The notes: generated from the sequence alone by a model not told the origin. 7,664 nt of DNA from Bacteroidota bacterium (GCA_023388015.1 JAEWHB010000129.1:1-7664), one strand, 5' to 3'; counted from the stretch's first letter, positions 1 through 6,052 are shown. A program made the numbers and translations.

Positions 1-227
1 TGCCGGTAAAATATGGCATAGACCCAGAAACCTGGCTGATGTTTCCCATTGGTTTGTTTCACGGAGTAGCATTTATGGGATATGTTTTGTTTGCATTTTT
101 CGTAAAGAAAATTTACCGATGGGACGACGAAGAATTTGTTTTCATACTGATGTTTGCATTTATTCCATTTGCAACTTGGCTTGTTCACCGCAAAATCAAA
201 AGATTTGAACGGGAAAATCCTTCCTGA
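1..227 (+). CDS. DUF3817-like integral membrane protein, 3' part
   Basis: The reading frame is open from the left edge (first full codon at base 3) to a TAA at 225-227, so only the last 74 residues are visible and the true start lies outside. The visible part has a short loop, a membrane segment beginning with an LFHG motif (visible residues 18-21) and continuing through VAFMGYVLFAFF, a charged loop (KKIYRWDDEE), then a second hydrophobic segment ending in FIPFATW and a basic tail (HRKIKRFE). The HG motif in one helix and a 'PF.T' motif ending the next helix before a basic tail resemble small DUF3817 membrane proteins, whose function is unknown. An internal ATG at 39 could start a 62-residue protein, but the homologous-looking segment continues upstream of it. 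The gene is followed 60 bases later by trpS on the same strand. Family assignment is from memory of the motif. Confidence 0.65.
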   Translation, partial: PVKYGIDPETWLMFPIGLFHGVAFMGYVLFAFFVKKIYRWDDEEFVFILMFAFIPFATWLVHRKIKRFERENPS

Positions 228-287
228 ATATTATTTCGAATTAACTTAGCAATCAAAATACAACATTAACAATCTAAATATCCAAAA

Positions 288-1262
288 ATGCCAAGAGTTC
301 TGACAGGAGTCCAAGCAACAGGAGTCCCACATTTGGGAAATATTTTGGGAGCGATTTCGCCCGCTATTCAAATGGCAAATTCTTCCGATGATAAATCTTT
401 TATTTTCATCGCAGACCTTCACGCTTTGACCCAAATCAAAGATCCCGAAGTTCTGAAACAAAATACTTACGAAGTAGCTGCTTGCTGGCTTTCACTTGGA
501 TTGGATACAGATAAAGCGATTTTTTACCGTCAGTCCGATGTGCCTCAGGTGTCTGAACTGATGTGGTATCTGTTGAACTATTTTCCTTTTCAGCGATTGA
601 CTTTGGCGCATTCCTTCAAAGACAAACAAGATTATCTTTCAGATGTGAATGCCGGATTGTTTACGTATCCGATTTTGATGGCAGCCGATATTTTATTGTA
701 CGATGCTGAATTGGTTCCGGTAGGAAAAGACCAATTGCAACATTTGGAAATTACCCGTGATGTGGCGGAGAGATTCAATCATCAAATGGGCGAAACCTTT
801 GTATTGCCACAGGCGAAAATCAGCGAAGAAGTGATGATTGTTCCCGGAACGGACGGAAATAAAATGAGCAAATCCAGAAATAATTTCCTGAATATTTTCC
901 TTCCCGAAAAAGAATTGAAAAAACAAGTAATGGCAATCCAAACGGACAGTACGCCGTTGGAAGATCCAAAAAATCCGGATACCGACAACGTTTTTGCCTT
1001 ATACAAATTAGTTGCTTCACCAGAACAAACTGAGGAAATGCGCCAAAATTATCTCAAAGGCGGTTATGGTTACGGCCATGCGAAAAATGCTTTGCTAGAA
1101 GTTTTATTGGACAATTATGCGACAGCTCGTGCGAAATTCAACGAACTACTGGATGATAAATCTTCACTCGACGCTTATTTGGACAATGGAGCCATTCGCG
1201 CATCGGTCGTAGCCGATGAGGTTTTGCGAAGAGTGAGAGGGAAGCTGGGGTTGAGAATATAA
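288..1262 (+). CDS. trpS: Tryptophanyl-tRNA synthetase (TrpRS)
   Basis: Cytoplasmic class Ic aminoacyl-tRNA synthetase that charges tRNA-Trp with tryptophan using ATP. The 324-residue length fits bacterial TrpRS (about 320-340). The N-terminus carries the Rossmann-fold signature: TG at 6-7 and the HIGH-type motif PHLGN at 14-18. The segment AADILLYDAELVPVGKDQ (PVGKDQ at 144-149), followed by QHLEITRDVAERFN, is typical of the tryptophan-binding region, and the second signature KMSKS is at residues 192-196. The ATG at 288 places the HIGH motif at the usual distance from the start. The leader is A-rich without a Shine-Dalgarno site, as usual in Bacteroidota. The last codons are unusual in that bases 1206-1253 recur at 2895-2942 beyond the next gene, and the terminator expected after trpS is also found there. 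The C-terminus reads KLGLRI here and KLGLLA in the detached copy. Confidence 0.97.
   Translation: MPRVLTGVQATGVPHLGNILGAISPAIQMANSSDDKSFIFIADLHALTQIKDPEVLKQNTYEVAACWLSLGLDTDKAIFYRQSDVPQVSELMWYLLNYFPFQRLTLAHSFKDKQDYLSDVNAGLFTYPILMAADILLYDAELVPVGKDQLQHLEITRDVAERFNHQMGETFVLPQAKISEEVMIVPGTDGNKMSKSRNNFLNIFLPEKELKKQVMAIQTDSTPLEDPKNPDTDNVFALYKLVASPEQTEEMRQNYLKGGYGYGHAKNALLEVLLDNYATARAKFNELLDDKSSLDAYLDNGAIRASVVADEVLRRVRGKLGLRI
1206..1253 (+). repeat. Direct repeat, copy 1 (inside trpS 3' end)
   Basis: Bases 1206-1243 are identical over 38 positions to 2895-2932. The match continues with three mismatches to 1253/2942, giving 45 of 48 identical. The repeat is direct with an offset of 1689 bases, and the T9SS gene lies entirely between the copies. 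Copy 1 is inside the trpS coding sequence and ends just before its stop codon. Confidence 0.95.
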
Positions 1263-1266
1263 TTTT

Positions 1267-1274
1267 TATATTTG
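1267..1274 (+). promoter_or_regulatory. Candidate -7 box (TATATTTG) of the T9SS gene
   Basis: The octamer matches the Bacteroidota -7 consensus TAnnTTTG exactly and lies 21 bases before the ATG at 1296, five bases after the trpS stop. No TTG -33 element is present at the usual 17-23 base spacing (the nearest TTG, at 1251, is only 13 bases away), so promoter activity is uncertain. Confidence 0.5.
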
Positions 1275-1295
1275 CGAATTAACCAATTTTAGATT

Positions 1296-2828
1296 ATGAA
1301 ATCATTTATTCTTCTTTTTAGCATTTTTTCATTTTCTTTCTTATGTGCTCAGGAAGCTCCTGAAATTGAATGGCAAGTTTCTTTAGGGGGCAGTAACCAA
1401 GATGAGGCTTATTCTATTTTCCAAACGCAAGATAATGGATATATCGTTGCAGGTGTAACTGGCTCCAATAACGGAGATGTATTTTGTAATAAAGGAGGTT
1501 TCAATACTTGGGTAGTTAAAATGAATGAAGAAGGTGCTATAGAGTGGAGTAAATGTTTTGGGGGTTCAGCAAATGAAAGGATTAATTCTATTGTACAAAA
1601 TAGTTCAGGTGAATATGTTTTTGCGGGAACTACAGATTCGGAAGATGGGGATGTGACTGTATATCATGGTAGTAGTGATGTTTGGGTAGTGAAATTAAAT
1701 CAAATAGGAGATATAGTATGGCAAAAATCATTCGGAGGAAGTAGGGATGAAGAAGGAAATCATATAGAATTAACTAACGATGGTGGTTATATTTTAGCAG
1801 GATATACAAGGTCAATAGATGGCGATATTGTTGAAAATAAAGGTCTCTATGATTTTTGGGTTCTGAAATTAGATGATCAAGGCAACTTAGAGTGGCAGAA
1901 AACTTATGGAGGAACAGAGGATGATAAAGCATTTGCAATCCATCAAACAATAGATGGCGGCTACATTGTTGGTGGGCATTCTAATTCAAATAATGGAGAT
2001 GTAAATGGAAATAACGGTTACCAAGATTATTGGGTTGTAAAATTAAATCATATTGGTGAAATAACTTGGGAAAAATCTTTTGGTGGATCAGAAAATGATT
2101 ATTTGGAATCTATTGAGCAAACTTCAGAAGGTGGTTATATACTAGCAGGTGCCTCTTCCTCAAATGATGGAGATGTTTCAGGGAATCATAATTATTTCGA
2201 TTATTGGGTTTTAAAATTAACAAATTCAGGTGATATTGAGTGGCAGAAATCATTAGGAGGTAGTAGAAATGATTGGGGGTATTCTGTTGTACAATGTGAT
2301 AATGGTGATTATGTTGTTGCTGGGGTAACTAATTCTATTGATGGAGATATCACGAATCATTATGGCAGTATTCATGACGCAGATGTTTGGGTTGTTAAGT
2401 TAAATATTAATGGGGATCTTTTGTGGGAAAAATCCTTTGGAGGTTTTGGGGTTGAAGCTGCGCATGACATTATACAAACTACCGATAATGGATTTGCCAT
2501 TGCAGGTTTATCTACATTTATAGATGGAGATGTTTCAGAGAATAATGGAAATGCAGATTTCTGGATAGTGAAACTTGGTCCAGAACAAATGTCCACTTAC
2601 GAAATTGATTCTACTCAAATTTCTATTTACCCCAATCCGGTAAAAAACATTTTGAATTTCTCTGAAGAATTAAACGACATTCAAATCTTCAATTTGGCGG
2701 GACAAAAAGTTTTTGAAAGTTCGGATAAAAACAAAATCAATGTGAGTCATTTGAATTCAGGTATTTTTGTCTTGAAAGCCAAAAACCAAAAAAGCAAATC
2801 TGTACAACTAAAATTCATCAAAAACTAA
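1296..2828 (+). CDS. Exported T9SS-cargo protein with seven ~58-residue repeats
   Basis: A 510-residue protein that is probably exported and sent across the outer membrane by the type IX system. An N-terminal signal peptide (residues 1-19, basic start, hydrophobic core, ending LCAQ) lacks a lipobox. Residues 24-427 are seven tandem repeats, five of exactly 58 residues without indels, starting near 24, 82, 140, 198, 256, 314 and 375 (the sixth is 61). Each repeat has [IL]xW, a GG(S/T) turn, a GG/GxYxxAG strand, a conserved [ND]GD[VI] turn, and FW(V/I)(V/L)KL. Seven such four-strand-like units suggest a seven-bladed beta-propeller, which is an inference. Residues about 442-510 form a type A sorting domain (ISIYPNP at 442-448, then FNLAGQKV, NVSHLNSGIFVLK, and a lysine-rich end). 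The ligand and role are unknown. The gene appears more AT-rich than trpS and is flanked by duplicated trpS ends, suggesting a later arrival. Confidence 0.9.
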   Translation: MKSFILLFSIFSFSFLCAQEAPEIEWQVSLGGSNQDEAYSIFQTQDNGYIVAGVTGSNNGDVFCNKGGFNTWVVKMNEEGAIEWSKCFGGSANERINSIVQNSSGEYVFAGTTDSEDGDVTVYHGSSDVWVVKLNQIGDIVWQKSFGGSRDEEGNHIELTNDGGYILAGYTRSIDGDIVENKGLYDFWVLKLDDQGNLEWQKTYGGTEDDKAFAIHQTIDGGYIVGGHSNSNNGDVNGNNGYQDYWVVKLNHIGEITWEKSFGGSENDYLESIEQTSEGGYILAGASSSNDGDVSGNHNYFDYWVLKLTNSGDIEWQKSLGGSRNDWGYSVVQCDNGDYVVAGVTNSIDGDITNHYGSIHDADVWVVKLNINGDLLWEKSFGGFGVEAAHDIIQTTDNGFAIAGLSTFIDGDVSENNGNADFWIVKLGPEQMSTYEIDSTQISIYPNPVKNILNFSEELNDIQIFNLAGQKVFESSDKNKINVSHLNSGIFVLKAKNQKSKSVQLKFIKN

Positions 2829-2860
2829 ATTTGAAGTTCGAAATTCGCTTTTCGAAATTT
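2827..2860. repeat. AT-rich imperfect inverted repeat after the T9SS gene
   Basis: Starting in the stop codon, AAATTTGAA (2827-2835) can pair with TTCGAAATTT (2851-2860) with one bulged base. The motif TTCGAAATT also occurs twice as a direct repeat (2837-2845, 2851-2859). No T-run follows, so this is a weak terminator candidate at best. An 8-base direct repeat CGTAATCC follows at 2867-2874 and 2879-2886, ending at the trpS remnant. Confidence 0.4.
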
Positions 2861-2882
2861 GCTCAACGTAATCCATTTCGTA

Positions 2883-2951
2883 ATCCGTGCTTCTGTCGTA
2901 GCCGATGAGGTTTTGCGAAGAGTGAGAGGGAAATTAGGGTTGTTAGCTTAA
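2883..2951 (+). pseudogene. Detached copy of the trpS 3' end
   Basis: Read in frame from 2883, this segment encodes IRASVVADEVLRR, then VRGKLGLLA, and a TAA at 2949-2951. That is the same 20-residue C-terminal stretch as trpS (IRASVVADEVLRRVRGKLGL) with a different final pair (LA instead of RI). The first four codons (atc cgt gct tct) encode the same residues as trpS (att cgc gca tcg) with four third-base changes, after which 38 bases are identical. Homology to trpS stops just upstream of 2883. There is no start codon or body, so it cannot be expressed as a synthetase. An intrinsic terminator follows directly, so this copy may mark the original end of trpS, displaced by the T9SS gene. Confidence 0.9.
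2895..2942 (+). repeat. Direct repeat, copy 2 (partner of 1206-1253)
   Basis: This is the downstream copy: 38 identical bases (2895-2932) and 45 of 48 overall. Together with copy 1 it brackets a 1689-bp unit that contains the whole T9SS gene, and recombination between the copies would excise that unit and leave one complete trpS ending followed by the terminator. Confidence 0.95.
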
Positions 2952-2974
2952 AATTTCTGTTAAATATAAGAATC

Positions 2975-3003
2975 AAAACCATCTCGAAAGAGGTGGTTTT
3001 TTT
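2975..3003 (+). terminator. Rho-independent terminator
   Basis: The stem AAAACCATCTC (2975-2985) pairs with GAGGTGGTTTT (2990-3000) around a GAAA loop, giving 11 base pairs with one T-G wobble, and is followed by a T-run to 3003. It lies 24 bases after the stop codon of the detached trpS end. It probably ends the trpS / T9SS-gene transcript, and originally trpS alone. Confidence 0.88.
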
Positions 3004-3113
3004 CTATAACGAATGTCTTTTTTAAGTTAAGGGTTTCCCCCTACATACGGAAGTTGGAATCTTATGATTTTTGCCACGCATATATTCCAAAAAATAAAAT
3101 TGATTATTGAAAT

Positions 3114-3686
3114 ATGAAAACAAAACTATTATTAATTGCAGTGCTTCTCATGACTTCCAATTTTGGATCAGCACAAACAACTTACAAAGAAATTAAATGG
3201 GAAGAAGTCGGACTGAAATTTAAAGTTCCATCTTTTATTGAAGTAAAATCACAGGATGATGAATCTATGAAACTGGAAAGTGAAGACTATCTTATGTATG
3301 TTGAATTAGTTGATGACTTTGATTCTCTTGACGAACTTCTCGCCAATAACAAAGTGAAAAAAGTTGTGAACCGTGATGAAAATATTGATGAAAAAACTTT
3401 TCACGGAAAAGCAGTCGCTGGATTTATTAAAAGTGAAGAAGAAGGGGATAACATCAACCAATACAATGTGTTTGGAAATCTTGAATCTAAATTTAATAAA
3501 AAAGAAAAGATAAGTTTTGATATCGGTACCTATGAATTTGATGAAGAAATTCAGAATCAGCTAAATGAAATCATGGGAAGCGTCCAATTTTACCAAATTG
3601 ATTCCGCAAAACCAAATGAGAAAATGTTTAGTTCCAAAAGCTCATCAGAGGATACCAATAATGACGATGCAAATGTTTCTAATTAA
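3114..3686 (+). CDS. Small exported acidic protein of unknown function
   Basis: A 190-residue protein with a clear signal peptide (residues 1-21, MKTKLLLIAVLLMTSNFGSAQ, no lipobox), so it is likely periplasmic or secreted. The mature part begins with TTYKEIKWEEVGLKFKVPSF, a pattern of short strands (GLKFKVPSFIEV, YLMYVELVDDF) loosely reminiscent of small alpha/beta exported proteins of the PsbP/DUF1795 kind. I cannot assign a family. Residues about 170-190 are a low-complexity Ser/Asn/Asp tail (SSKSSSEDTNNDDANVSN). There is no T9SS sorting tail. The ATG at 3114 follows an A-rich leader and gives a complete signal peptide. It stands alone: a terminator lies upstream, and the next gene downstream is on the opposite strand. 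Confidence 0.85.
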   Translation: MKTKLLLIAVLLMTSNFGSAQTTYKEIKWEEVGLKFKVPSFIEVKSQDDESMKLESEDYLMYVELVDDFDSLDELLANNKVKKVVNRDENIDEKTFHGKAVAGFIKSEEEGDNINQYNVFGNLESKFNKKEKISFDIGTYEFDEEIQNQLNEIMGSVQFYQIDSAKPNEKMFSSKSSSEDTNNDDANVSN

Positions 3687-3739
3687 GAATTAGCCTGATT
3701 TACAAATTAATCAGAAAGGATGCCCTTTTGGTAAGAGAA

Positions 3740-3803
3740 GCTGTATAATTTCAAAGAAATTCAAACTCAGAATGAGCATAAAATGTACTTGAAATTATAC
3801 AGC
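3740..3803. repeat. Perfect 15-bp inverted repeat with nested hairpin
   Basis: GCTGTATAATTTCAA (3740-3754) is the exact reverse complement of TTGAAATTATACAGC (3789-3803), separated by 34 bases. Inside the spacer, CTCA (3766-3769) pairs with TGAG (3773-3776) around GAA, so the RNA from either strand could fold into a two-level stem. The spacer is too long for a classical intrinsic terminator. It may be a small mobile-element relic, a structured RNA, or a shared barrier between convergent transcripts. Confidence 0.75.
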
Positions 3804-3825
3804 CACACTTCCAATTTTTCTCTTT

Positions 3826-4025
3826 TTATAATATCAATAGCACAAAATAATTCTCCACATTCTCATAATTCTGAAAGATGATTTGATTGTCGCGCAAAGC
3901 TGCCATGATCTCATTCGGGATTGGTAGATTTTTCTCAGGCGTAATTCCTTCAGGTTCTATAAAACCCTTTTGAAAGTAATGTAATAATTCCCGTTAACCT
4001 CCTTCGTAATTTCAGCTTCGCCTAA
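3826..4025 (-). pseudogene. Decayed coding remnant, possibly YdeI/OmpD-associated-like
   Basis: On the minus strand, bases 4025-3957 encode a protein-like stretch in one frame (EAEITKEVNGNYYITFK) that hits a stop. The next frame then continues with GFIEPEGITPEKNLPIPNEI, followed by MAALRDNQIIFQNYENVENYF, to a stop at 3826-3828. Joining them needs one frameshift near 3966-3975. The segment with a Pro-rich entry, 'AL..N...F.....Y' and length resembles the helical part of YdeI/OmpD-associated proteins, but this is a weak resemblance from memory. There is no start codon in a plausible position and no intact frame. It lies directly behind the DUF417 gene on the same strand. Confidence 0.35.
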
Positions 4026-4595
4026 TTAATACTTCAAAATTCTTTTTGCGCTGTCCGAAGCAACTATAAGACCCGCGCCCATCATAATGACGTCTTTGAT
4101 GACCAGCCTTCCGGCACCGGAAAGGTAAGGAAAACCGTATTGTGGCGTGGGGAAATCACCGCCCAAGTTCGGGACGTAAACTTCCGGAGTCGTGATTAGA
4201 AAAGAGAGTGTGACGAGCGACATCCCAAATGTGAGCAATCCGCCCCACATCCCGACTTTCGGACACCAGATGCCAAGCAGCACAAGAATTCCAATGATAA
4301 CAATGACTGTTCCCAATCCGTAAGAAAATAGGTAAGTTCCGTTTTCCTTGTGCCAATCAATGTTTTTCTGAACCGTTTTCCCTTCCGGATTTTTATATTC
4401 AGTGTATTCAGGAGCGTCTTTTGCGTAAAAAAATGACATCACCGGACTATTAGCGACAAATGGAACGATTCCGTCAGCTTCATACTGAAAGGCCTTTAAT
4501 CCACCTATCCAGACCATTACCACAAAAATTGCAATTCGGGTAGTATTTATAAAGTTGGGTTGGTTGGTGGCTAAAATATTCAGTAAATTTTTCAC
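4026..4595 (-). CDS. DUF417 / YkgB (RclC-like) inner membrane protein
   Basis: A 189-residue membrane protein of the DUF417 family, which includes E. coli YkgB (RclC), linked there to resistance to reactive chlorine species; its biochemical activity is unknown. Family hallmarks are WIGGLKAFQYEADGIVPFVA followed by NSPVMSFFY (residues 29-57), TLSFLITTPEVY (129-140) and SGAGRLVIKD (159-168). Membrane segments are near 20-36, 95-112, 115-135 and 166-180. A polar insert at 58-88 (NPEGKTVQKN..WHKENGTY) separates the first two. I place the start at a GTG (4593-4595). The frame is open further upstream to an ATG at 4743-4745, but a full promoter lies inside that extension and its translation looks like non-coding sequence. 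It is divergent from the suf operon, and a stress connection between the two is an inference only. Confidence 0.87.
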   Translation of the reverse strand: MKNLLNILATNQPNFINTTRIAIFVVMVWIGGLKAFQYEADGIVPFVANSPVMSFFYAKDAPEYTEYKNPEGKTVQKNIDWHKENGTYLFSYGLGTVIVIIGILVLLGIWCPKVGMWGGLLTFGMSLVTLSFLITTPEVYVPNLGGDFPTPQYGFPYLSGAGRLVIKDVIMMGAGLIVASDSAKRILKY

Positions 4596-4653
4596 TTTGA
4601 AATTTATTATGATTTGAAGATTCTCAAAAAAGAATAAGATTGAAAATAGACAA

Positions 4654-4685
4654 CAAAGGTAGGTATTAAAATTTCGATAGGACAA
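4654..4685 (-). promoter_or_regulatory. Bacteroidota-type promoter for the DUF417 gene
   Basis: On the minus strand, TTG (4683-4685) is followed after 21 bases by TACCTTTG (4654-4661). This matches the -33 TTG / -7 TAnnTTTG consensus with the usual 17-23 base spacing. Transcription would start near 4645-4650, about 50 bases before the GTG start. This argues against the longer reading frame that begins at 4745. Confidence 0.72.
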
Positions 4686-4818
4686 AAAAAGCAAACTGCG
4701 GGATTTACAAAAATATAATTGGATCCGAATTGAATTTGTAACCACTGAAGTTAATGTTTTGCTAATCGTTTAATTGTTATAATTTATTAAAAATTAAGGA
4801 AAATCGCCTTTTGGGTTG

Positions 4819-4826
4819 TATCTTTG
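4819..4826 (+). promoter_or_regulatory. -7 box (TATCTTTG) of the suf operon
   Basis: An exact TAnnTTTG match 24 bases before the ATG at 4850. No clear TTG -33 element is seen at 17-23 bases. Because the box overlaps the first codons of a possible longer frame starting with TTG at 4811, translation is more likely to begin at 4850. Confidence 0.6.
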
Positions 4827-4849
4827 TGCATTCAAAAATTAATAGAAAA

Positions 4850-5179
4850 ATGATAAAAGTTTCAGATACTGCGAAAACCAAAGTTATTTCTTTGATGAAT
4901 GAGGACGGAACCAATCTGGAAGAGAGTTTCGTGCGTGTTGGTGTAGAGAGTGGCGGGTGTTCAGGGCTTTCGTATAAACTTAGTTTTGATAAAAATCAAA
5001 AAGAAGAGGACAGGATTTTTGAAGACAATGGGATGAGAATTTTGGTTGATAAAAAATCATTTCTCTATTTGGTGGGAACCACATTGGAATATTACGGCGG
5101 TTTGAACGGTAAAGGTTTTGTGTTTAACAATCCAAATGCACAGAGAACTTGTGGCTGCGGAGAAAGCTTTGCAGTTTAA
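4850..5179 (+). CDS. sufA: A-type iron-sulfur cluster carrier (SufA/IscA/HesB family)
   Basis: A cytoplasmic carrier that receives Fe-S clusters from the Suf scaffold and passes them to target proteins. It has 109 residues when started at the ATG 4850, the usual length for the family (about 105-125). The three conserved cysteines are present: one in ESGGCSGLSYKL (Cys35) and two in the C-terminal TCGCGESF (Cys99, Cys101). The N-terminus MIKVSDTAKTKVISLM also aligns with family starts. A longer in-frame TTG start at 4811 adds 13 residues without family resemblance and overlaps the probable -7 box, so I reject it. It is the first gene of the operon, and the next frame begins 6 bases after its stop. 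Position next to sufB supports SufA-type function, though sequence alone does not separate SufA, IscA and ErpA. Confidence 0.93.
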   Translation: MIKVSDTAKTKVISLMNEDGTNLEESFVRVGVESGGCSGLSYKLSFDKNQKEEDRIFEDNGMRILVDKKSFLYLVGTTLEYYGGLNGKGFVFNNPNAQRTCGCGESFAV

Positions 5180-5185
5180 CCCAAT

Positions 5186-6052
5186 TTGAGCAAATTGAAA
5201 ATCCTGAAATACATATTTTTATTTCTTTCGGTAAGCATTTTTGCCCAAAGCAAATCAGGTGTAAACCGTTTGTTGGTTTTCAGTCCCGATGAGAATTCGG
5301 TAAAATTCAATGAAGTTTACACACAGAATTTTTTCTTTGGAAATTTTGGAATCAAGCCCTTGATCAATGCCATTCCGATTGATAATGAAAATGTAAAAAG
5401 CATTAGAATTTCTGCCGAAACAGAAGGCAAGAAAACGCCTGATGTGATGATTCTGAATTATGACAAAGAAGGAAAGCTTACAGAGTTAAAAGTTTCTGAA
5501 ATTCTTTCCGGTAAAGGACTTACTGTTGATTATGTTTACAAAGACGGCTTGATTCAGGAAGAAATATTTAAAGATGCAGAAGGAAGTCGTTCCAATAAAT
5601 TTCATTATGCCGAAGGCAAAATGATAATGGAAAATGTTAAAGGAATGATTGACGTTTTTCAGTTAAAGGGAAATGTTTTGTACAAAGAAACTTTCCTGAA
5701 CGGGAAATCGGTTTTCAAAGATCGGATGGAAGGAAAATGCAGGATTACAAGATATCAGCAGGACGATATTGACAAGATTTGTTACAGTAATTTCAAGGGA
5801 GAATTTCCTTTTTCGATGGAGGAATTCACCACTAAAGAAAACACGAGAACAAATAAAATCACTTTGGTTCCCGAAACCAATTGGAATATAGAAAAAAACA
5901 CCAACGGAACTTACAGCATCCTGAACGGTAAAACAGAATTATACCGTTTAGAACTGGATAAAAATTCGACTGTAAAGAAATTTGAATTTTTGGGCATCAA
6001 GTCGGAATTTAAATCGCCCATAACATTTTCATTTAGTTATACTTATTATTAA
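5186..6052 (+). CDS. Exported protein of unknown function within the suf operon
   Basis: A 288-residue protein that I do not recognise. It starts with a signal peptide (LKILKYIFLFLSVSIFAQ, residues 4-21, no lipobox), so it acts outside the cytoplasm, unlike its neighbours. The mature part is rich in short beta-like segments with repeated 'Y..(E/D)G' wording (NYDKEGKLTELKV, YVYKDGLIQEEIF, FHYAEGKMIMENV), similar in texture to YD/MORN-like repeats, and ends in an aromatic tail (FSFSYTYY). It has no T9SS sorting tail or transmembrane anchor. The start is a TTG (5186, or TTG 5195) because no ATG occurs before or within the signal peptide. It sits 6 bases after sufA, and a single base separates its stop from the sufB ATG, so it is very likely cotranscribed and translationally coupled with sufB. 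Confidence 0.85.
   Translation: MSKLKILKYIFLFLSVSIFAQSKSGVNRLLVFSPDENSVKFNEVYTQNFFFGNFGIKPLINAIPIDNENVKSIRISAETEGKKTPDVMILNYDKEGKLTELKVSEILSGKGLTVDYVYKDGLIQEEIFKDAEGSRSNKFHYAEGKMIMENVKGMIDVFQLKGNVLYKETFLNGKSVFKDRMEGKCRITRYQQDDIDKICYSNFKGEFPFSMEEFTTKENTRTNKITLVPETNWNIEKNTNGTYSILNGKTELYRLELDKNSTVKKFEFLGIKSEFKSPITFSFSYTYY

Larger units (their letters stand above)
3687..4025. other. Convergent intergenic region with hairpins and gene debris
   Basis: This 339-base stretch lies between two convergent genes and holds no intact gene. It contains two weak hairpins after the upstream stop (CTGATT/AATCAG at 3695-3714, and AAAGG/CCTTT at 3715-3728 around a four-base loop), then the 15-bp perfect inverted repeat at 3740-3803, then a decayed minus-strand coding remnant (about 3826-4025). 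The small hairpins might weakly terminate the upstream gene, but neither has a convincing T-run. Confidence 0.6.

Noticed and set aside
246..461. Minus-strand open frame of 71 codons at the start of trpS
   Set aside because: It overlaps the conserved N-terminal TrpRS coding region on the other strand, and its translation has no recognisable protein character. The same applies to the minus-strand frames at 693-941, 782-1006 and 820-1020.
2372..2596. Minus-strand open frame inside the T9SS gene
   Set aside because: It lies opposite the sixth and seventh repeats, which are clearly coding on the plus strand.
3740..3803. CRISPR or intrinsic terminator interpretation of the 15-bp inverted repeat
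   Set aside because: There are only two inverted arms with no repeated spacers, and the 34-base loop and lack of an adjacent T-run do not fit an intrinsic terminator.
4596..4745. 50-residue N-terminal extension of the DUF417 protein from the ATG at 4745
   Set aside because: A complete -33/-7 promoter lies inside it, its translation is unlike any DUF417 N-terminus, and family similarity begins after the GTG at 4595.
4811..4849. 13-residue extension of the SufA-like protein from TTG 4811
   Set aside because: It overlaps the probable -7 box, and the ATG at 4850 gives the normal family start.
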